From: Neomegalonema perideroedes DSM 15528
GTDB taxonomy: Bacteria > Pseudomonadota > Alphaproteobacteria > Rhodobacterales > Rhodobacteraceae
Direction: 5' to 3'
NCBI RefSeq assembly: GCF_000374145.1
Contig: NZ_KB893654.1
Coordinates: 454,221-518,220 of the forward strand
DNA: 64,000 nucleotides
This document shows, one piece after another, positions 53,397 through 61,710 of the stretch. A program made the translations under genes and the position numbers. Positions within the stretch are counted from its first letter, which is position 1. Each line of letters begins with the position of its first letter. The notes under the pieces are model-generated. The model saw only the letters and a program-made list of their open reading frames with translations. It ran no database searches and was not told where the DNA came from.

Positions 53397-53935
53397 GACG
53401 CACGGCCCGTTCCCGAGGCCCCGCCGCCCACTCCTCCGCCTGCTCCGCCCGCTCCCCCGCCGCGCGCGAAGGAGCGCCCGGTGGCGAGTTCGTCGAGATC
53501 CTGCTCCTGACGCTTTTCGGAGACGCGGCGCAGATCCATGCGCGCCTCCTGAGCGGCGGTCTGAGTGGTTTCGGTCTTGGCGTGGGCGGTCGCCCAATCG
53601 CGGCGGGCGCGCTCGGCGGCTTCTCCGGCGCGGCGCACCTCGAGGCGGGCCATGGCGATCTGGCGGGCGTAGCCCTCGCGTTCGCGCATGAGGTCGCTGT
53701 GGAAGTTCTGCGCGCCCTCCATGGCGCCGACGGGCTTGCCCTTCAGCGCCGCGTCGTGGAATTCGCGCATGCGCTGCTCCAGACGGCCGTCGAATTTCGT
53801 CAAGGCCGTCTCCGCCTTGCGGACGTCCTGCTCGGCCTGCTCGACGCGGGATTTCGCGCTTTGGAAGCGTTGCTCGGCGGCGTTTTCGCGCACGCGGCGG
53901 ATTTGGCCGATCTGCTTGAGGTCGTTCAGGCTCAT
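53393..53935 (-). CDS. sctO: T3SS stalk protein SctO
   Basis: Protein of 180 residues. About 150 form an antiparallel coiled coil (repeating heptads from NDLKQIGQIRRVRENAAEQR to EARMDLRRVSEKRQEQD), followed by a Gly-rich tail. In other systems SctO acts as the rotor between the SctN hexamer and SctV. It lies between sctN and sctQ with 4-bp overlaps on both sides. The usual sctP (needle-length ruler) is absent from this position. Confidence 0.9.
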   Translation of the reverse strand: MSLNDLKQIGQIRRVRENAAEQRFQSAKSRVEQAEQDVRKAETALTKFDGRLEQRMREFHDAALKGKPVGAMEGAQNFHSDLMREREGYARQIAMARLEVRRAGEAAERARRDWATAHAKTETTQTAAQEARMDLRRVSEKRQEQDLDELATGRSFARGGGAGGAGGGVGGGASGTGRAS

Positions 53936-55311
53936 CGCGGGGCGTCCTCCCCTTGAGCGCCGGTCAGGGCGAACATCTTCGCGCGGGTCTCCTCCCAGCC
54001 CGCGGGGCGGGAGAGGGAGCGGTAGATGAAGTTCTCGATCTCGTCTTTCTTCGCGATGGCCTCGTCCGCCAGAGGATCGGCGCCATGGCGATGCTCGCCC
54101 ATGCGGACCAGCAGCTCGACGTCCTTCCAGCGCGAGAGCAAAGCGCGAAGGCGATCCGCTCCGGCGCGATGTTTGGCGCTGGTCACGCGGGTCATGACGC
54201 GGCTGCGGCTGGCCAGCACGTCGATGGCCGGATAACGCCCCGCTTCGGCGATTTTGCGCGAAAGCACGATATGTCCGTCCAGCAAGGCGCGGGCCTCCTC
54301 AGCCACAGGGTCGCCGACGCCGTCATCCTCCATGAGAACCGTATAGAAAGCGGTAATGGATCCGCCGTTGGCGGCGGCGCCCGCGCGCTCGATCAGCCGG
54401 GGCATGAGCGCGAAGACCGAAGGCGGAAAGGCCCGCCGCGCCGGAGGCTCGCCCGCCGCGAGTCCGATCTCGCGCTGGGCGCGGGCGAGGCGGGTGATGC
54501 TGTCCATCAGCAGGATCACCTTCTTGCCCTGATCGCGGAAATATTCGGCGATGGCCGTCGCCACGAAAGGCGCCTTGAGGCGCTCCATGGAGGGGCGGTC
54601 CGAGGTGGCCGCCACCACCACCGAGCGCGCCAGACCTTCGGGCCCGAGCGCCTCCTCGATGAACTCCGAGACCTCGCGGCCGCGCTCGCCGACGAGGGCG
54701 ATCACCGCCACGTCGGCCGAGGAGGCTTTGGCGATGGCCGCCATGAGGGTCGATTTGCCCACGCCCGGCTCGCCGAAGAGGCCGATGCGCTGGCCCTCGC
54801 CGCAGGTGTTGAGCGCGTCGAAGGCGGGAATCCCGAGCGGCAGAGGCTTATGAATCGGCGCCCGCGCCAGAGGATCCGGCGCGTCGGCCATGACCGGACG
54901 CCATGAGGAGGGCCGCAAAGGCCCTTTCGTCGCCATGTCGATGGGGCGGCCGAGCCCGTCCAGCACGCGGCCGAGCAATTCCGGCCCCACGCCCGCCATG
55001 AGCGGCCCGCCGGTCGGGGTCGCCTGAGTGCGGGTCGACAGGCCGGTCATGTCGCCCATGACGCTGAGCAGCGCCGCGCCGTCGCGCAGGCCGACGACCT
55101 CGGCGTAACGGACGCCCTCCGCGAAGCCGCCCGGCTCGCGGAGCTCGCAGATCTCGCCCAGACGCGCCCCCGGCAGCGTCGCCTCGACCAGAACGCCCGA
55201 GACCTTGGCCACGCGCCCGATCAGAGGCCGCGTCTCCAAGGCGCCGGGAGTCTCCAGAGCGTGGGAGATGCGCCGCGCGGCGGAGGCGAAGCCCTGCGCG
55301 CCGCCGCTCAT
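53932..55311 (-). CDS. sctN: T3SS ATPase SctN
   Basis: F1-like ATPase of 459 residues. It has Walker A GEPGVGKST at about 180-188, the GERGREVSEFIEEALG block, Walker B VILLMDSITR, and the ARAQREIGLAAGEPPARRAFPPSVF signature of the FliI/YscN family. It unfolds and releases substrates from chaperones at the base of the machine. Start ATG 55311 overlaps the sctL stop. Confidence 0.98.
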   Translation of the reverse strand: MSGGAQGFASAARRISHALETPGALETRPLIGRVAKVSGVLVEATLPGARLGEICELREPGGFAEGVRYAEVVGLRDGAALLSVMGDMTGLSTRTQATPTGGPLMAGVGPELLGRVLDGLGRPIDMATKGPLRPSSWRPVMADAPDPLARAPIHKPLPLGIPAFDALNTCGEGQRIGLFGEPGVGKSTLMAAIAKASSADVAVIALVGERGREVSEFIEEALGPEGLARSVVVAATSDRPSMERLKAPFVATAIAEYFRDQGKKVILLMDSITRLARAQREIGLAAGEPPARRAFPPSVFALMPRLIERAGAAANGGSITAFYTVLMEDDGVGDPVAEEARALLDGHIVLSRKIAEAGRYPAIDVLASRSRVMTRVTSAKHRAGADRLRALLSRWKDVELLVRMGEHRHGADPLADEAIAKKDEIENFIYRSLSRPAGWEETRAKMFALTGAQGEDAPR

Positions 55312-56123
55312 GACAATTCCCCCTCGCCGGGATAATTCGCCGAATAGCTGGAGGAGAGCGAGAAGGTCATGCCGCCCGGAGATGGGGGCTGAGGTTGAGC
55401 CTGTTGAGCTTGGGCCTGTTGCGGCTGAGGGCCCGGCGGGGCGGAGGGCGCATGCTGGGCGGCCTCGAAGGGATCGGGGCCGACGTTCGGGCGGCCCGCG
55501 GCCTGCGGCGGCTCGGGCGCTTCGAGCGCGGCGCGCAGACCCGCCTCCAGCGCCTGAATCTGCGCGGCGAGGCCCAGCTCCACGTCGCCCCAGGGGGTTT
55601 GCAGCAGCGAGCTGCCCGGAGGCGCCTGAGGATCGCCCCGCACTTCGAGCGCGTGATGCGGATCGAGCCGGGTCAGGCGCTCGCGCACCTCCTCGACCAG
55701 CGGCGCGGGCACGTTGAGCGTCAGCCGCGCGCCGGAGCCGAAATCCTGCAAGGCGCGTTTGGCCGCGCGGGCGATGAGTTCGGCGGGCGGCGCGGGCTCC
55801 AGCAGCAGCCGAAGCGCCGAGGTCACCAATTCGGGCAGATGGCGCGACATCTCCTGAAGATCCGCCGCCGAGCGCGCGGCGCGCTCGCCGAGCAGGGCGG
55901 CGGCGCGTTTGCGGCCTTCCTCTTCGGCGGCGGCCTCGATCTGGCGGGCGCGGCCCTGAGCCTCGGCGATGATGCGCTGGGCTTGGGCGCGGGCGGCCTG
56001 AGCCGCGGATTCGGCTTCGGCCAGCGGCGTCAGGCTCTCGGCCTTGAGCAGCGGGGAAGGTCTGCCGACCCCCCCGAAGCCGAGGCGGGCGGGACGCGCC
56101 TGATCGGACATGGCGTCGGACAT
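55308..56123 (-). CDS. sctL: T3SS stator protein SctL
   Basis: Protein of 271 residues from ATG 56123, with GAGGAG eight bases upstream. It has the family pattern of a helical N-terminal segment (AESAAQAARAQAQRIIAEAQGRARQIEAAA) and a compact C-terminal domain (ALRLLLEPAPPAEL to LGLAAQIQALEAGLR). A Pro/Gln-rich tail is appended (about 210-271). It links SctN to SctQ/SctK. A 112-bp gap with an inverted repeat separates it from sctK. Confidence 0.87.
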   Translation of the reverse strand: MSDAMSDQARPARLGFGGVGRPSPLLKAESLTPLAEAESAAQAARAQAQRIIAEAQGRARQIEAAAEEEGRKRAAALLGERAARSAADLQEMSRHLPELVTSALRLLLEPAPPAELIARAAKRALQDFGSGARLTLNVPAPLVEEVRERLTRLDPHHALEVRGDPQAPPGSSLLQTPWGDVELGLAAQIQALEAGLRAALEAPEPPQAAGRPNVGPDPFEAAQHAPSAPPGPQPQQAQAQQAQPQPPSPGGMTFSLSSSYSANYPGEGELS

Positions 56124-56235
56124 GGCGAGGCTCCTCAACAGGCCCGGCCGTCGATCCCTCGGATCGGCCGAAGGCCCCGTGGTGATTGGGTCGCGCGGCC
56201 TCCGCGCCTGAGCGGGCGGCGATTCAGGCGGCGAG

Positions 56236-56916
56236 TCAGGCGGCGGCTCCGGCGGCGATGCGCTCGACGAGCTCCGCGCCGCGCCGCGCCAGATCGGGAT
56301 CCTCCGCAGCCTCCGCGAGGGCGACCGCAGGCGCCAGAAGCCCGACGCGCGCCGCCACAGAGACCGGCTGCGCGGCCAGCCAGGCCGCGAAGGCCTGAGC
56401 CCCGGCGAGCCGGACGGCCTCGGCGATCTCCTCCGGCGTCAGACGCTCGGGCTGATCCTCGGGATCGGGCCATGCGAAATCCGCGCCATCCTCGGATTCG
56501 GCCGCTCCGTAGCGGCGGGCGGGCGCGGCCGGATCGCGGCCGAGCGCGGCGGAGAGGCGCTTTTGCTCCTCGCCCTTGAGCAGGCCCAGCACCGCGGGGG
56601 CTTCGAGGGCGGCGCCCGAATCGAGACGCAGCGTTTCGATTTGAGGCGCGTCCATCTCCAAAACGGCGAGGGCGCCGGGGCTGGCGGTCCAAGGCGGAGC
56701 CCCCACGCCGGTCAGGCGCGCCAGACGCGCGCCCAGACGCTTGCGGAAGCGCGGCTCGGCCAGAAGCCGCCGCGCGGCCTCTTCTCCGAAGGCGGGGGGC
56801 GTCGACTGAGCGAGAAGCTCGGGCGCGGCGCGGGCCTCGGCGGCGCGGGCCACGCGGCGCAGAGCCACGGCCTCAAGGGCCGCCGCTCTGCGGACGTCGA
56901 TTTGTTCGGGGGTCAT
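56236..56916 (-). CDS. sctK: T3SS sorting platform protein SctK
   Basis: Protein of 226 residues, helical, with the block MTPEQIDVRRAAALEAVALRR and a C-terminal segment LTPEEIAEAVRLAGAQAF. Similarity to YscK is weak by eye. The call rests on its position between sctJ and sctL, with ATGA overlap to sctJ. SctK connects the inner-membrane ring protein SctD to the SctQ pods. Confidence 0.75.
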   Translation of the reverse strand: MTPEQIDVRRAAALEAVALRRVARAAEARAAPELLAQSTPPAFGEEAARRLLAEPRFRKRLGARLARLTGVGAPPWTASPGALAVLEMDAPQIETLRLDSGAALEAPAVLGLLKGEEQKRLSAALGRDPAAPARRYGAAESEDGADFAWPDPEDQPERLTPEEIAEAVRLAGAQAFAAWLAAQPVSVAARVGLLAPAVALAEAAEDPDLARRGAELVERIAAGAAA

Positions 56917-57662
56917 CGCCGGTCGCGCCCGCCGCGCCGGGATCCGGTCTGGAAGGTCAGCGCCAGAGCGCCGAGCAGGGCCGCGCCGAGCGCCAGAACC
57001 AGAGACATGGCCCGCTTGGGCTCTCCGCCGATCACGGCGGCGTTCATGACGCCGGTCCCGGCGGCGTCGAGCGTCGCGCCGCCCGCGCCGGTGTAGGGGA
57101 AGAAGGCCACCGAGACGCGTTCGTAGGCCAGCCCCTCGACGCTGTTGGCGATGAGCAGCTTGATGCGCGGCGCCAAGCCCTCGACGTCGGTGTTCGGGGC
57201 GTAATGGATCGCCACCGAGGCCGAGGCCGGACGCACCTCGCGCGCGAGCGGGTCGCGCTCGGGCAAGACCAGATGCACGCGGGCGCGGATCACGCCCTCG
57301 ATCTCCGAGACGGTGCGCGAAAGCTCCTGATTGCGGGCGTAGATCATCCGCGCCCGCTCTTCGGTGGGGGTGGGGATGAAGCTGTCGCCGGCGAAGATCT
57401 CGCCGAACTCCTTGAAGCGCTCGCGGGGCAGGCCGCGGGTCTCCAGAACCTGCATGGCCTGAGCGAAATGGGCCTCGTCGACGCGGATGGTGAATTCGCC
57501 CGCCTTGACCGTGCGGCGCTCGGCGGGGATTCCGGCCTGCATCAGCGCGGCGGCCATTTCATTGGCGTCGCGCTGCGAGAGCCCGGCGTAGAGATCCGTC
57601 TTGCAGCCGGAGAGGGCCAGCGCGGCGGCGAAGATCAGAGCGGGCTTGCTGAATTTGAGCAT
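56913..57662 (-). CDS. sctJ: T3SS inner-ring lipoprotein SctJ
   Basis: Protein of 249 residues. It has a lipoprotein signal with lipobox LSGC (Cys20), then the YscJ/FliF domain (DLYAGLSQRDANEMAAALMQAG, LPRERFKEFGEIF, RARVHLVLPERDP, SASVAIHY). A C-terminal transmembrane segment lies at about 218-238 (MSLVLALGAALLGALALTF), then a basic tail. It forms the inner ring of the basal body. Confidence 0.97.
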   Translation of the reverse strand: MLKFSKPALIFAAALALSGCKTDLYAGLSQRDANEMAAALMQAGIPAERRTVKAGEFTIRVDEAHFAQAMQVLETRGLPRERFKEFGEIFAGDSFIPTPTEERARMIYARNQELSRTVSEIEGVIRARVHLVLPERDPLAREVRPASASVAIHYAPNTDVEGLAPRIKLLIANSVEGLAYERVSVAFFPYTGAGGATLDAAGTGVMNAAVIGGEPKRAMSLVLALGAALLGALALTFQTGSRRGGRDRR

Positions 57663-57683
57663 GTCGGCCTCCTGAACGGGGCC

Positions 57684-58202
57684 TTACTGGCCGCGCATGA
57701 GCTGATTGAGCGACGAAGCGAATTGCGAGCCGGTCTTGACGACCATCTGCGTTTCGATCGCGTAGTCGAAGGACTGGCGCATCGCGTCGAAAGCGCGGTC
57801 GTAGAGCCCGGAATTCGCCGCCGCCGCGCCCGGCGAGGTCGTCTGAGCCGCGCCCGCGCGCAGCGAGGCCGGTCCGGCGGCCAATTCGGCCCGCGCCTTG
57901 GCGTAGGCGGCCTCTCCGGAGGTTCCGGCGGAGGCGGGGCCTTGCGCCAGATCCTTCGCGGCGGCCTCGGAGGCCTTGCGCGAATCGAGGCGGGTCTTGT
58001 CGAACGCTTCAAGGCGCTGAGCAAGATCCGAGCCAAGCGAAGAGAGCGGAGCCGCGGAGCTCTGCGCGCCCGAGGCGCTCTGAGGTCCGGCGCCCTGCTG
58101 CGGCTGGAAGGCCACGGAAAGGCCCTGAGCGCTCGTCAGGCTCGCGGCGGGCGAGGCCGCCGCCTGAGGATTGAAGGAGACGGGAGCGATGGTCATGGCC
58201 AT
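57684..58202 (-). CDS. sctI: T3SS inner-rod protein SctI
   Basis: Protein of 172 residues with an Ala/Ser-rich N-terminal part and a C-terminal helix ending IETQMVVKTGSQFASSLNQLMRGQ (quoted features: TQMVVKTGSQF and LNQLMRG). This matches the C-terminus of YscI/inner-rod proteins that attach the needle to the export gate. ATG 58202 has AGGAGG seven bases upstream. It lies immediately upstream of sctJ, as in Ysc systems. Confidence 0.85.
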   Translation of the reverse strand: MAMTIAPVSFNPQAAASPAASLTSAQGLSVAFQPQQGAGPQSASGAQSSAAPLSSLGSDLAQRLEAFDKTRLDSRKASEAAAKDLAQGPASAGTSGEAAYAKARAELAAGPASLRAGAAQTTSPGAAAANSGLYDRAFDAMRQSFDYAIETQMVVKTGSQFASSLNQLMRGQ

Positions 58203-58322
58203 AGGAAAAGCCTCCTGAGGACGAGCGTTGAAGTCCGAAGATGTCGGGGCGGTTTCAGCGCCGCCCGGCGCGGCTCCCGGCCTGCGGAAATCCTTGGAAG
58301 GAACGTCGCGGCGGCCGAAGCC

Positions 58323-58727
58323 CTAGAAAGAGGTTGGCCGACCGCAGGGGAGCCGGTCGGCCATACGCACGGATTGCGAACCTCCCGCACCCTGAAGCCG
58401 CATTGCGCAAACTCCGGAGAAACGGACGCGCTGGGCGCGCGCAGCCATGATCTCGTGAGGCGGGCCGCCTCCTCCCGCTCCGCCGGCCCGGTGGCCTGAG
58501 AGCCGCAAAGGCGCCTTCAGGATGAAGGACGCTTCGTCATGGGAGAATGGCGCCCGCCTGTCGTTAGGGGCGGCGCCGCGCGCCTTGGGGCGAGTGATCG
58601 AGTCGAGGACGACGCGCAGCGCGCCGGTGACCGCGAAGCTCCGCGCCAGACGCGCGACGAGGCGAAGAGCGCCGGCCGCGCGGGCCGCCTCCTCTTCCTC
58701 GGGCGTCAGGGCTTGGGCTTGGGTCAT
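58323..58727 (-). CDS. Hypothetical T3SS-linked protein, uncertain
   Basis: Reading frame of 134 codons from ATG 58727 with GAGGA nine bases upstream. The first 55 residues (MTQAQALTPEEEEAARAAGA, then LRLVARLARSFAVTGALRVV) look like normal coding sequence and form helices. The rest (after about residue 58) has an unusual composition and may be non-coding, or the gene may have suffered a frameshift. It occupies the place between the small helical gene and sctI. Function unknown. Confidence 0.4.
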   Translation of the reverse strand: MTQAQALTPEEEEAARAAGALRLVARLARSFAVTGALRVVLDSITRPKARGAAPNDRRAPFSHDEASFILKAPLRLSGHRAGGAGGGGPPHEIMAARAQRVRFSGVCAMRLQGAGGSQSVRMADRLPCGRPTSF

Positions 58728-58794
58728 CTGAATTCGTCCTCGACTCTATGGCTGGAGGCCTGAAGGCCTCATCTCGATGAAGAACCGAAGGGCC

Positions 58795-59028
58795 TCAGAC
58801 GGCCGACGGATCGTTGGGATCTTTCATGAGCTGCTCAAGGATGTCGTTCATGATGTAGCTCATCACGAAGGTGCCCATCTTGAGGCCCTGGCTCTGGAGA
58901 GCCTGCTGAAACTTCGCGCCTTCGGCCGCGGCGGCCTCCTGACCCTGAGAATCCACAGGGGCGACCGCCCCGGCTCCTCCGATCTGCGCGCTCGGGGCGA
59001 ATCCGCCCAGCCCATTGATTCCGTTCAT
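58795..59028 (-). CDS. Small T3SS-linked helical protein
   Basis: Protein of 77 residues starting MNGINGLGGFAPSAQIGG. A C-terminal helix FQQALQSQGLKMGTFVMSYI continues to MNDILEQLMKDPNDPSAV. Size and location just downstream of the TPR gene fit a needle or rod-type component or an early substrate, but no diagnostic residues are visible. With the 67-residue protein upstream of sctD it is one of two candidates for the missing SctF. Confidence 0.5.
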   Translation of the reverse strand: MNGINGLGGFAPSAQIGGAGAVAPVDSQGQEAAAAEGAKFQQALQSQGLKMGTFVMSYIMNDILEQLMKDPNDPSAV

Positions 59029-59082
59029 CCCCTTGGTCCTTCCATCGTCGTTTTCCGGGCCGCGCCTCTGGCGCGGCCGGAG

Positions 59083-59529
59083 TCATTTCCTGCGTCGCGC
59101 CACAGGCGCCGCAGCCAGTCGCCGAGCCCCGCCGTCGGGGCCCCGCAAAAGTTCGCGCCGCCATTGCAGCGCCTCGGATTCGCGCCCGAAGGCCGAAGCC
59201 AGAGCGCAAAAGGCCGCCTTCGCCTCCCGCACCGAGCGCTTGCGCGTCAGAATCGCGCGGCGCAGCAGAGCGAGGGCCTCGCGTTCGCGCCCGGCCGCCG
59301 CTTCGATCATCGCCAAACCAATGGCGCCTGCGGCGTTGTCGGGCTGGAGCGCGTCCAGCATCTCGAAGACCGGGCGCAGAGCCGCGCCCTTCTCCTCTCT
59401 GATCGCCAGAAAGCCGACTTCGGCCATCAGGCGCAGATCCTCCGGCGGGGGCGCCTCGGGGCGCTCCGCCTTCGCCTGCGGCGATCCCCAGGCGGGCTGA
59501 AAGGCCCATGCGGCTGGAGCGTTCGCCAT
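59083..59529 (-). CDS. TPR-like T3SS chaperone (YscG-like position)
   Basis: Protein of 148 residues from ATG 59529, which lies 8 bp after the sctC stop with GAGGA upstream. Two or three helix pairs of TPR type are seen (LRLMAEVGFLAIREEKGAAL, IGLAMIEAAAGREREALAL). In Ysc systems the TPR protein YscG is part of the needle-subunit chaperone and is encoded in the same operon segment. The assignment is by fold and position only. Confidence 0.6.
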   Translation of the reverse strand: MANAPAAWAFQPAWGSPQAKAERPEAPPPEDLRLMAEVGFLAIREEKGAALRPVFEMLDALQPDNAAGAIGLAMIEAAAGREREALALLRRAILTRKRSVREAKAAFCALASAFGRESEALQWRRELLRGPDGGARRLAAAPVARRRK

Positions 59530-59537
59530 GGCGTTCC

Positions 59538-60461
59538 TCAATTCCAAGCCCCGCCGCGCACCACGCGCGGGGGTTGAGCGGCGCGCCAGGCCCTTTCGCG
59601 GGCCTCGGCGTCGAGGCGGGCCTGCCGCGCTTCGGCTTCGGCTTTGGCCTTGGCCTGCTGCGCTTCGTATTCGGCCTTCAGCCGAACCTGTTCGGCCTCG
59701 CGGGCGGCCTCGGCTTTGGCGGCCTCGGCTTCGGCCTGAGCCTGAGCGGCTTCGGCTTCCGCCTGAGCCTGCGCGCGGGCGGCGACCATCTCCTCCAGCA
59801 CGACCTCCAGAGAGGCGACGTAGCGGGGCGGGGCGTTGATATGGGCCAGAGCCCCGTCCACGACCTTCGGGCGGAATTTATCCTCCCAAATCCCGAGCCG
59901 ACGCATGGTCCGCTCCAGATCCACCACCGAGACCCCTTTCAGCGCCGCCAGCCGCGTCACGCGCTCGCCGACTCCGCTGACTTCGATCACGCCGCCGTCC
60001 TGACGCCAGTCGAGACCATTGTCCCGCGCGAGGCGGTCGAGGAATTCGGCGCCGCTCACGTCTTCGAAGCGGCCGCTGACCAAAGCGTCTTTCGGCGCCC
60101 CCTCGCTGAGGCGCAAAGGCGCTCCGGCGGCGGCGGCGAACTCCGAAAGCACCTCGCCCAGCGGATGCTCCTGAATGGAGAGGCTGAAGCGCTCCTCCAT
60201 CCAGGCCGGGCGCAGGCCCGCCTGCACCGCGCGCGGCGCCCAAGCCTCCGCCGAGGAGGCCGGAGCCCCCGTCTGAGTCTCGGCCTGCGGCTGCGCCGCC
60301 GGGGCCGGAGCCTCTTGCGCCGCCATGGCGCGGGCGAGCCAAGCCGAACCCTGATCCGCGTCGGCGCGGGCCTGAGCCGCCGAAACCGACGCCGCAAGAA
60401 GAGCGGCGGCCGACAGGGCCGTCAGGCGAAGCGCGCTTTTGCTGAGGAATCGGGCGGGCAT
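59538..60461 (-). CDS. SctC N-terminal domains only, no secretin pore
   Basis: Protein of 307 residues with a signal peptide (LRLTALSAAALLAASVSAAQA). A region at about 90-225 aligns with the N0-N1 periplasmic domains of YscC: FSLSIQEHPLGEVLSEFAAA, then WRQDGGVIEV and INAPPRYVASLEVVLEEM. Instead of the secretin beta-barrel the chain continues as an Ala/Glu/Lys-rich coiled coil (about 230-290) and stops. The next gene starts 8 bp later, so it is not an interrupted gene. Rhizobial systems split the secretin into RhcC1 and RhcC2, and this may be an analogous RhcC1-type piece. Confidence 0.8.
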   Translation of the reverse strand: MPARFLSKSALRLTALSAAALLAASVSAAQARADADQGSAWLARAMAAQEAPAPAAQPQAETQTGAPASSAEAWAPRAVQAGLRPAWMEERFSLSIQEHPLGEVLSEFAAAAGAPLRLSEGAPKDALVSGRFEDVSGAEFLDRLARDNGLDWRQDGGVIEVSGVGERVTRLAALKGVSVVDLERTMRRLGIWEDKFRPKVVDGALAHINAPPRYVASLEVVLEEMVAARAQAQAEAEAAQAQAEAEAAKAEAAREAEQVRLKAEYEAQQAKAKAEAEARQARLDAEARERAWRAAQPPRVVRGGAWN

Positions 60462-60727
60462 GGGGTCATCCTTTCGAACTTGTCCCCGATTATGGCGTTT
60501 CTCTCTGAGGATTTCAAGGTAATTGTTCCATACAAAGACTGATTGTGTTCCGAGGCTCCTTTAATAATCCTGATATTGTAAATTAACGACAAAAATAGGA
60601 TGCCTCTGGTTATATTTCTCTTGAAATAGGACAATTTCGTAGCATAATGGCACAAGCTTGCTCGGAAAGTCTTTCTGTGATGATTTTTCGATGCGGCCGG
60701 AAAACAGCATCTTCAGGGGTAATGATC
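60462..60727 (+). promoter_or_regulatory. AT-rich divergent region between sctC and the glycine-rich gene
   Basis: 266 bp of markedly AT-rich DNA. A plus-strand promoter can be drawn: TTGAAA at 60621-60626, a 16-bp spacer, and CATAAT at 60643-60648. The leader before the plus-strand start is TTCAGGGGTAATGATC, close to that of graspetide precursor 1. Minus-strand signals for the sctC operon must also lie here. Confidence 0.5.
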
Positions 60728-61468
60728 ATGACCTTAGGTCTTTTGGGCGCGCTCTTCGGCGGCGGACGGTCGACTCAAGTCCACCAGCAGCCTCCCGTTC
60801 AGCAGCAGCCGAGCGTCCATCCTCAGCAGTTTGAGGAAGCGGTCAACGCGCTCGTCCAGCAGAATCAGCAGCTTGGCGCGCAGGTTCAGCAGCTCTCCCA
60901 GCTCACGCAGGGCGCCGCCCAGGGCGTGCAGCAGCTCGGCGAGGGCATGAACGGCGTCAATCAGGGCATCCAGGGCCTGAACCAGGGCATCAGCACCATC
61001 GCCCAGGGCCAGCAGCGCGGCCTGCGCAACGACACCATCCTCGCGCGCCGCCTCGCCGGCCTTGAGCAGAACCTCGGCGGCGCTCTGAACCAGATCGGTT
61101 CTCAGGCCGAAGCCAACGGCAGCGCGATCAACAGCCTCGCCAGCTCGCTGAACAGCATCGGCAACAACTGGGGCGGATACCCCAGCGGCGGCTTCTACCC
61201 GGCGGGCGGGTTCTACCCGGTCGGCGGCTTCCCGGGCGGCGGCTGGGGCGGGTTCCCCGGCGGCGGCTGGGGCGGCGGCGCGCCGAGCTTCGGCGGCGGC
61301 GGCTGGGGCGGGTTCCCGAGCTTCGGCGGCGGCTGGGGCGACGATTTCGGCAGTGATTTCGGCGGCGGCTGGGGCGGCGGCTTCGGCAACGGCTGGGGCG
61401 GCAACTTCGGCGGCGGCTTCGGCAACAGCTCGATGCTGAACTTCGGCGATTGGTCCTTCAACTTCTGA
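60728..61468 (+). CDS. Glycine-rich coiled-coil protein divergent from the T3SS
   Basis: Protein of 246 residues; in-frame ATG 60722 is an alternative. It has a short hydrophobic start MTLGLLGALFGGGR, then a Gln/Asn-rich helical region (about 35-155) with LGAQVQQLSQLTQGAAQGVQ and repeating QGIQGLNQGIS motifs. The last ~85 residues consist of GGGWGGF-type repeats. No signal peptide is evident. It has its own promoter region next to sctC and a strong terminator. Being a T3SS-exported or surface structural protein is an inference from position. Confidence 0.65.
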   Translation: MTLGLLGALFGGGRSTQVHQQPPVQQQPSVHPQQFEEAVNALVQQNQQLGAQVQQLSQLTQGAAQGVQQLGEGMNGVNQGIQGLNQGISTIAQGQQRGLRNDTILARRLAGLEQNLGGALNQIGSQAEANGSAINSLASSLNSIGNNWGGYPSGGFYPAGGFYPVGGFPGGGWGGFPGGGWGGGAPSFGGGGWGGFPSFGGGWGDDFGSDFGGGWGGGFGNGWGGNFGGGFGNSSMLNFGDWSFNF

Positions 61469-61526
61469 TCTTGCTCAGCTCAGCGCTTCGCTTTCCCTCG
61501 CAACGCGGCGAAGCTTGAGCCGACTG

Positions 61527-61556
61527 CGCGCCCCTTGAAAAAGGGGCGCGTTTTTT
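61527..61556 (+). terminator. Intrinsic terminator after the glycine-rich gene
   Basis: Perfect 10-bp stem CGCGCCCCTT / AAGGGGCGCG with a GAAA loop, followed directly by six T. The clearest rho-independent terminator in the window. Confidence 0.92.
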
Positions 61557-61643
61557 CTTGCCGGACCGGCGCTTTCCGAAACCGGGAGAGGGAGCGGCGG
61601 GGCGCGCCGCCTTCCTCCCGCCGCCCTCCTTCTGAAACGCGAA

Positions 61644-61669
61644 GGGCGCGGAGCCGAAGCCCCGCGCCC
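61644..61669 (-). terminator. Probable terminator of ccr
   Basis: On the minus strand, GGGCGCGG pairs with CCGCGCCC around an extended TTCG-type loop (11 bp with one wobble), followed by TTCGCGTTT. It lies about 40 bp after the ccr stop. Confidence 0.6.
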
Positions 61670-61710
61670 GTTCTTCATCTGAATTCCGGTTCTGAATTCG
61701 CTCCGCGCCC

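Noticed and set aside
51558-53510. 650-codon plus-strand reading frame
   Set aside because: It is antisense to sctR and sctQ, with shadow composition.
60422-60655. 77-codon minus-strand frame through the AT-rich region before sctC
   Set aside because: It overlaps the sctC signal peptide in another frame and covers the likely promoter. Its composition is that of non-coding AT-rich DNA.
60728-61468. Glycine-rich protein considered as a fifth graspetide precursor
   Set aside because: It has no TTxxxxEE motif and almost no acidic residues in the repeats.
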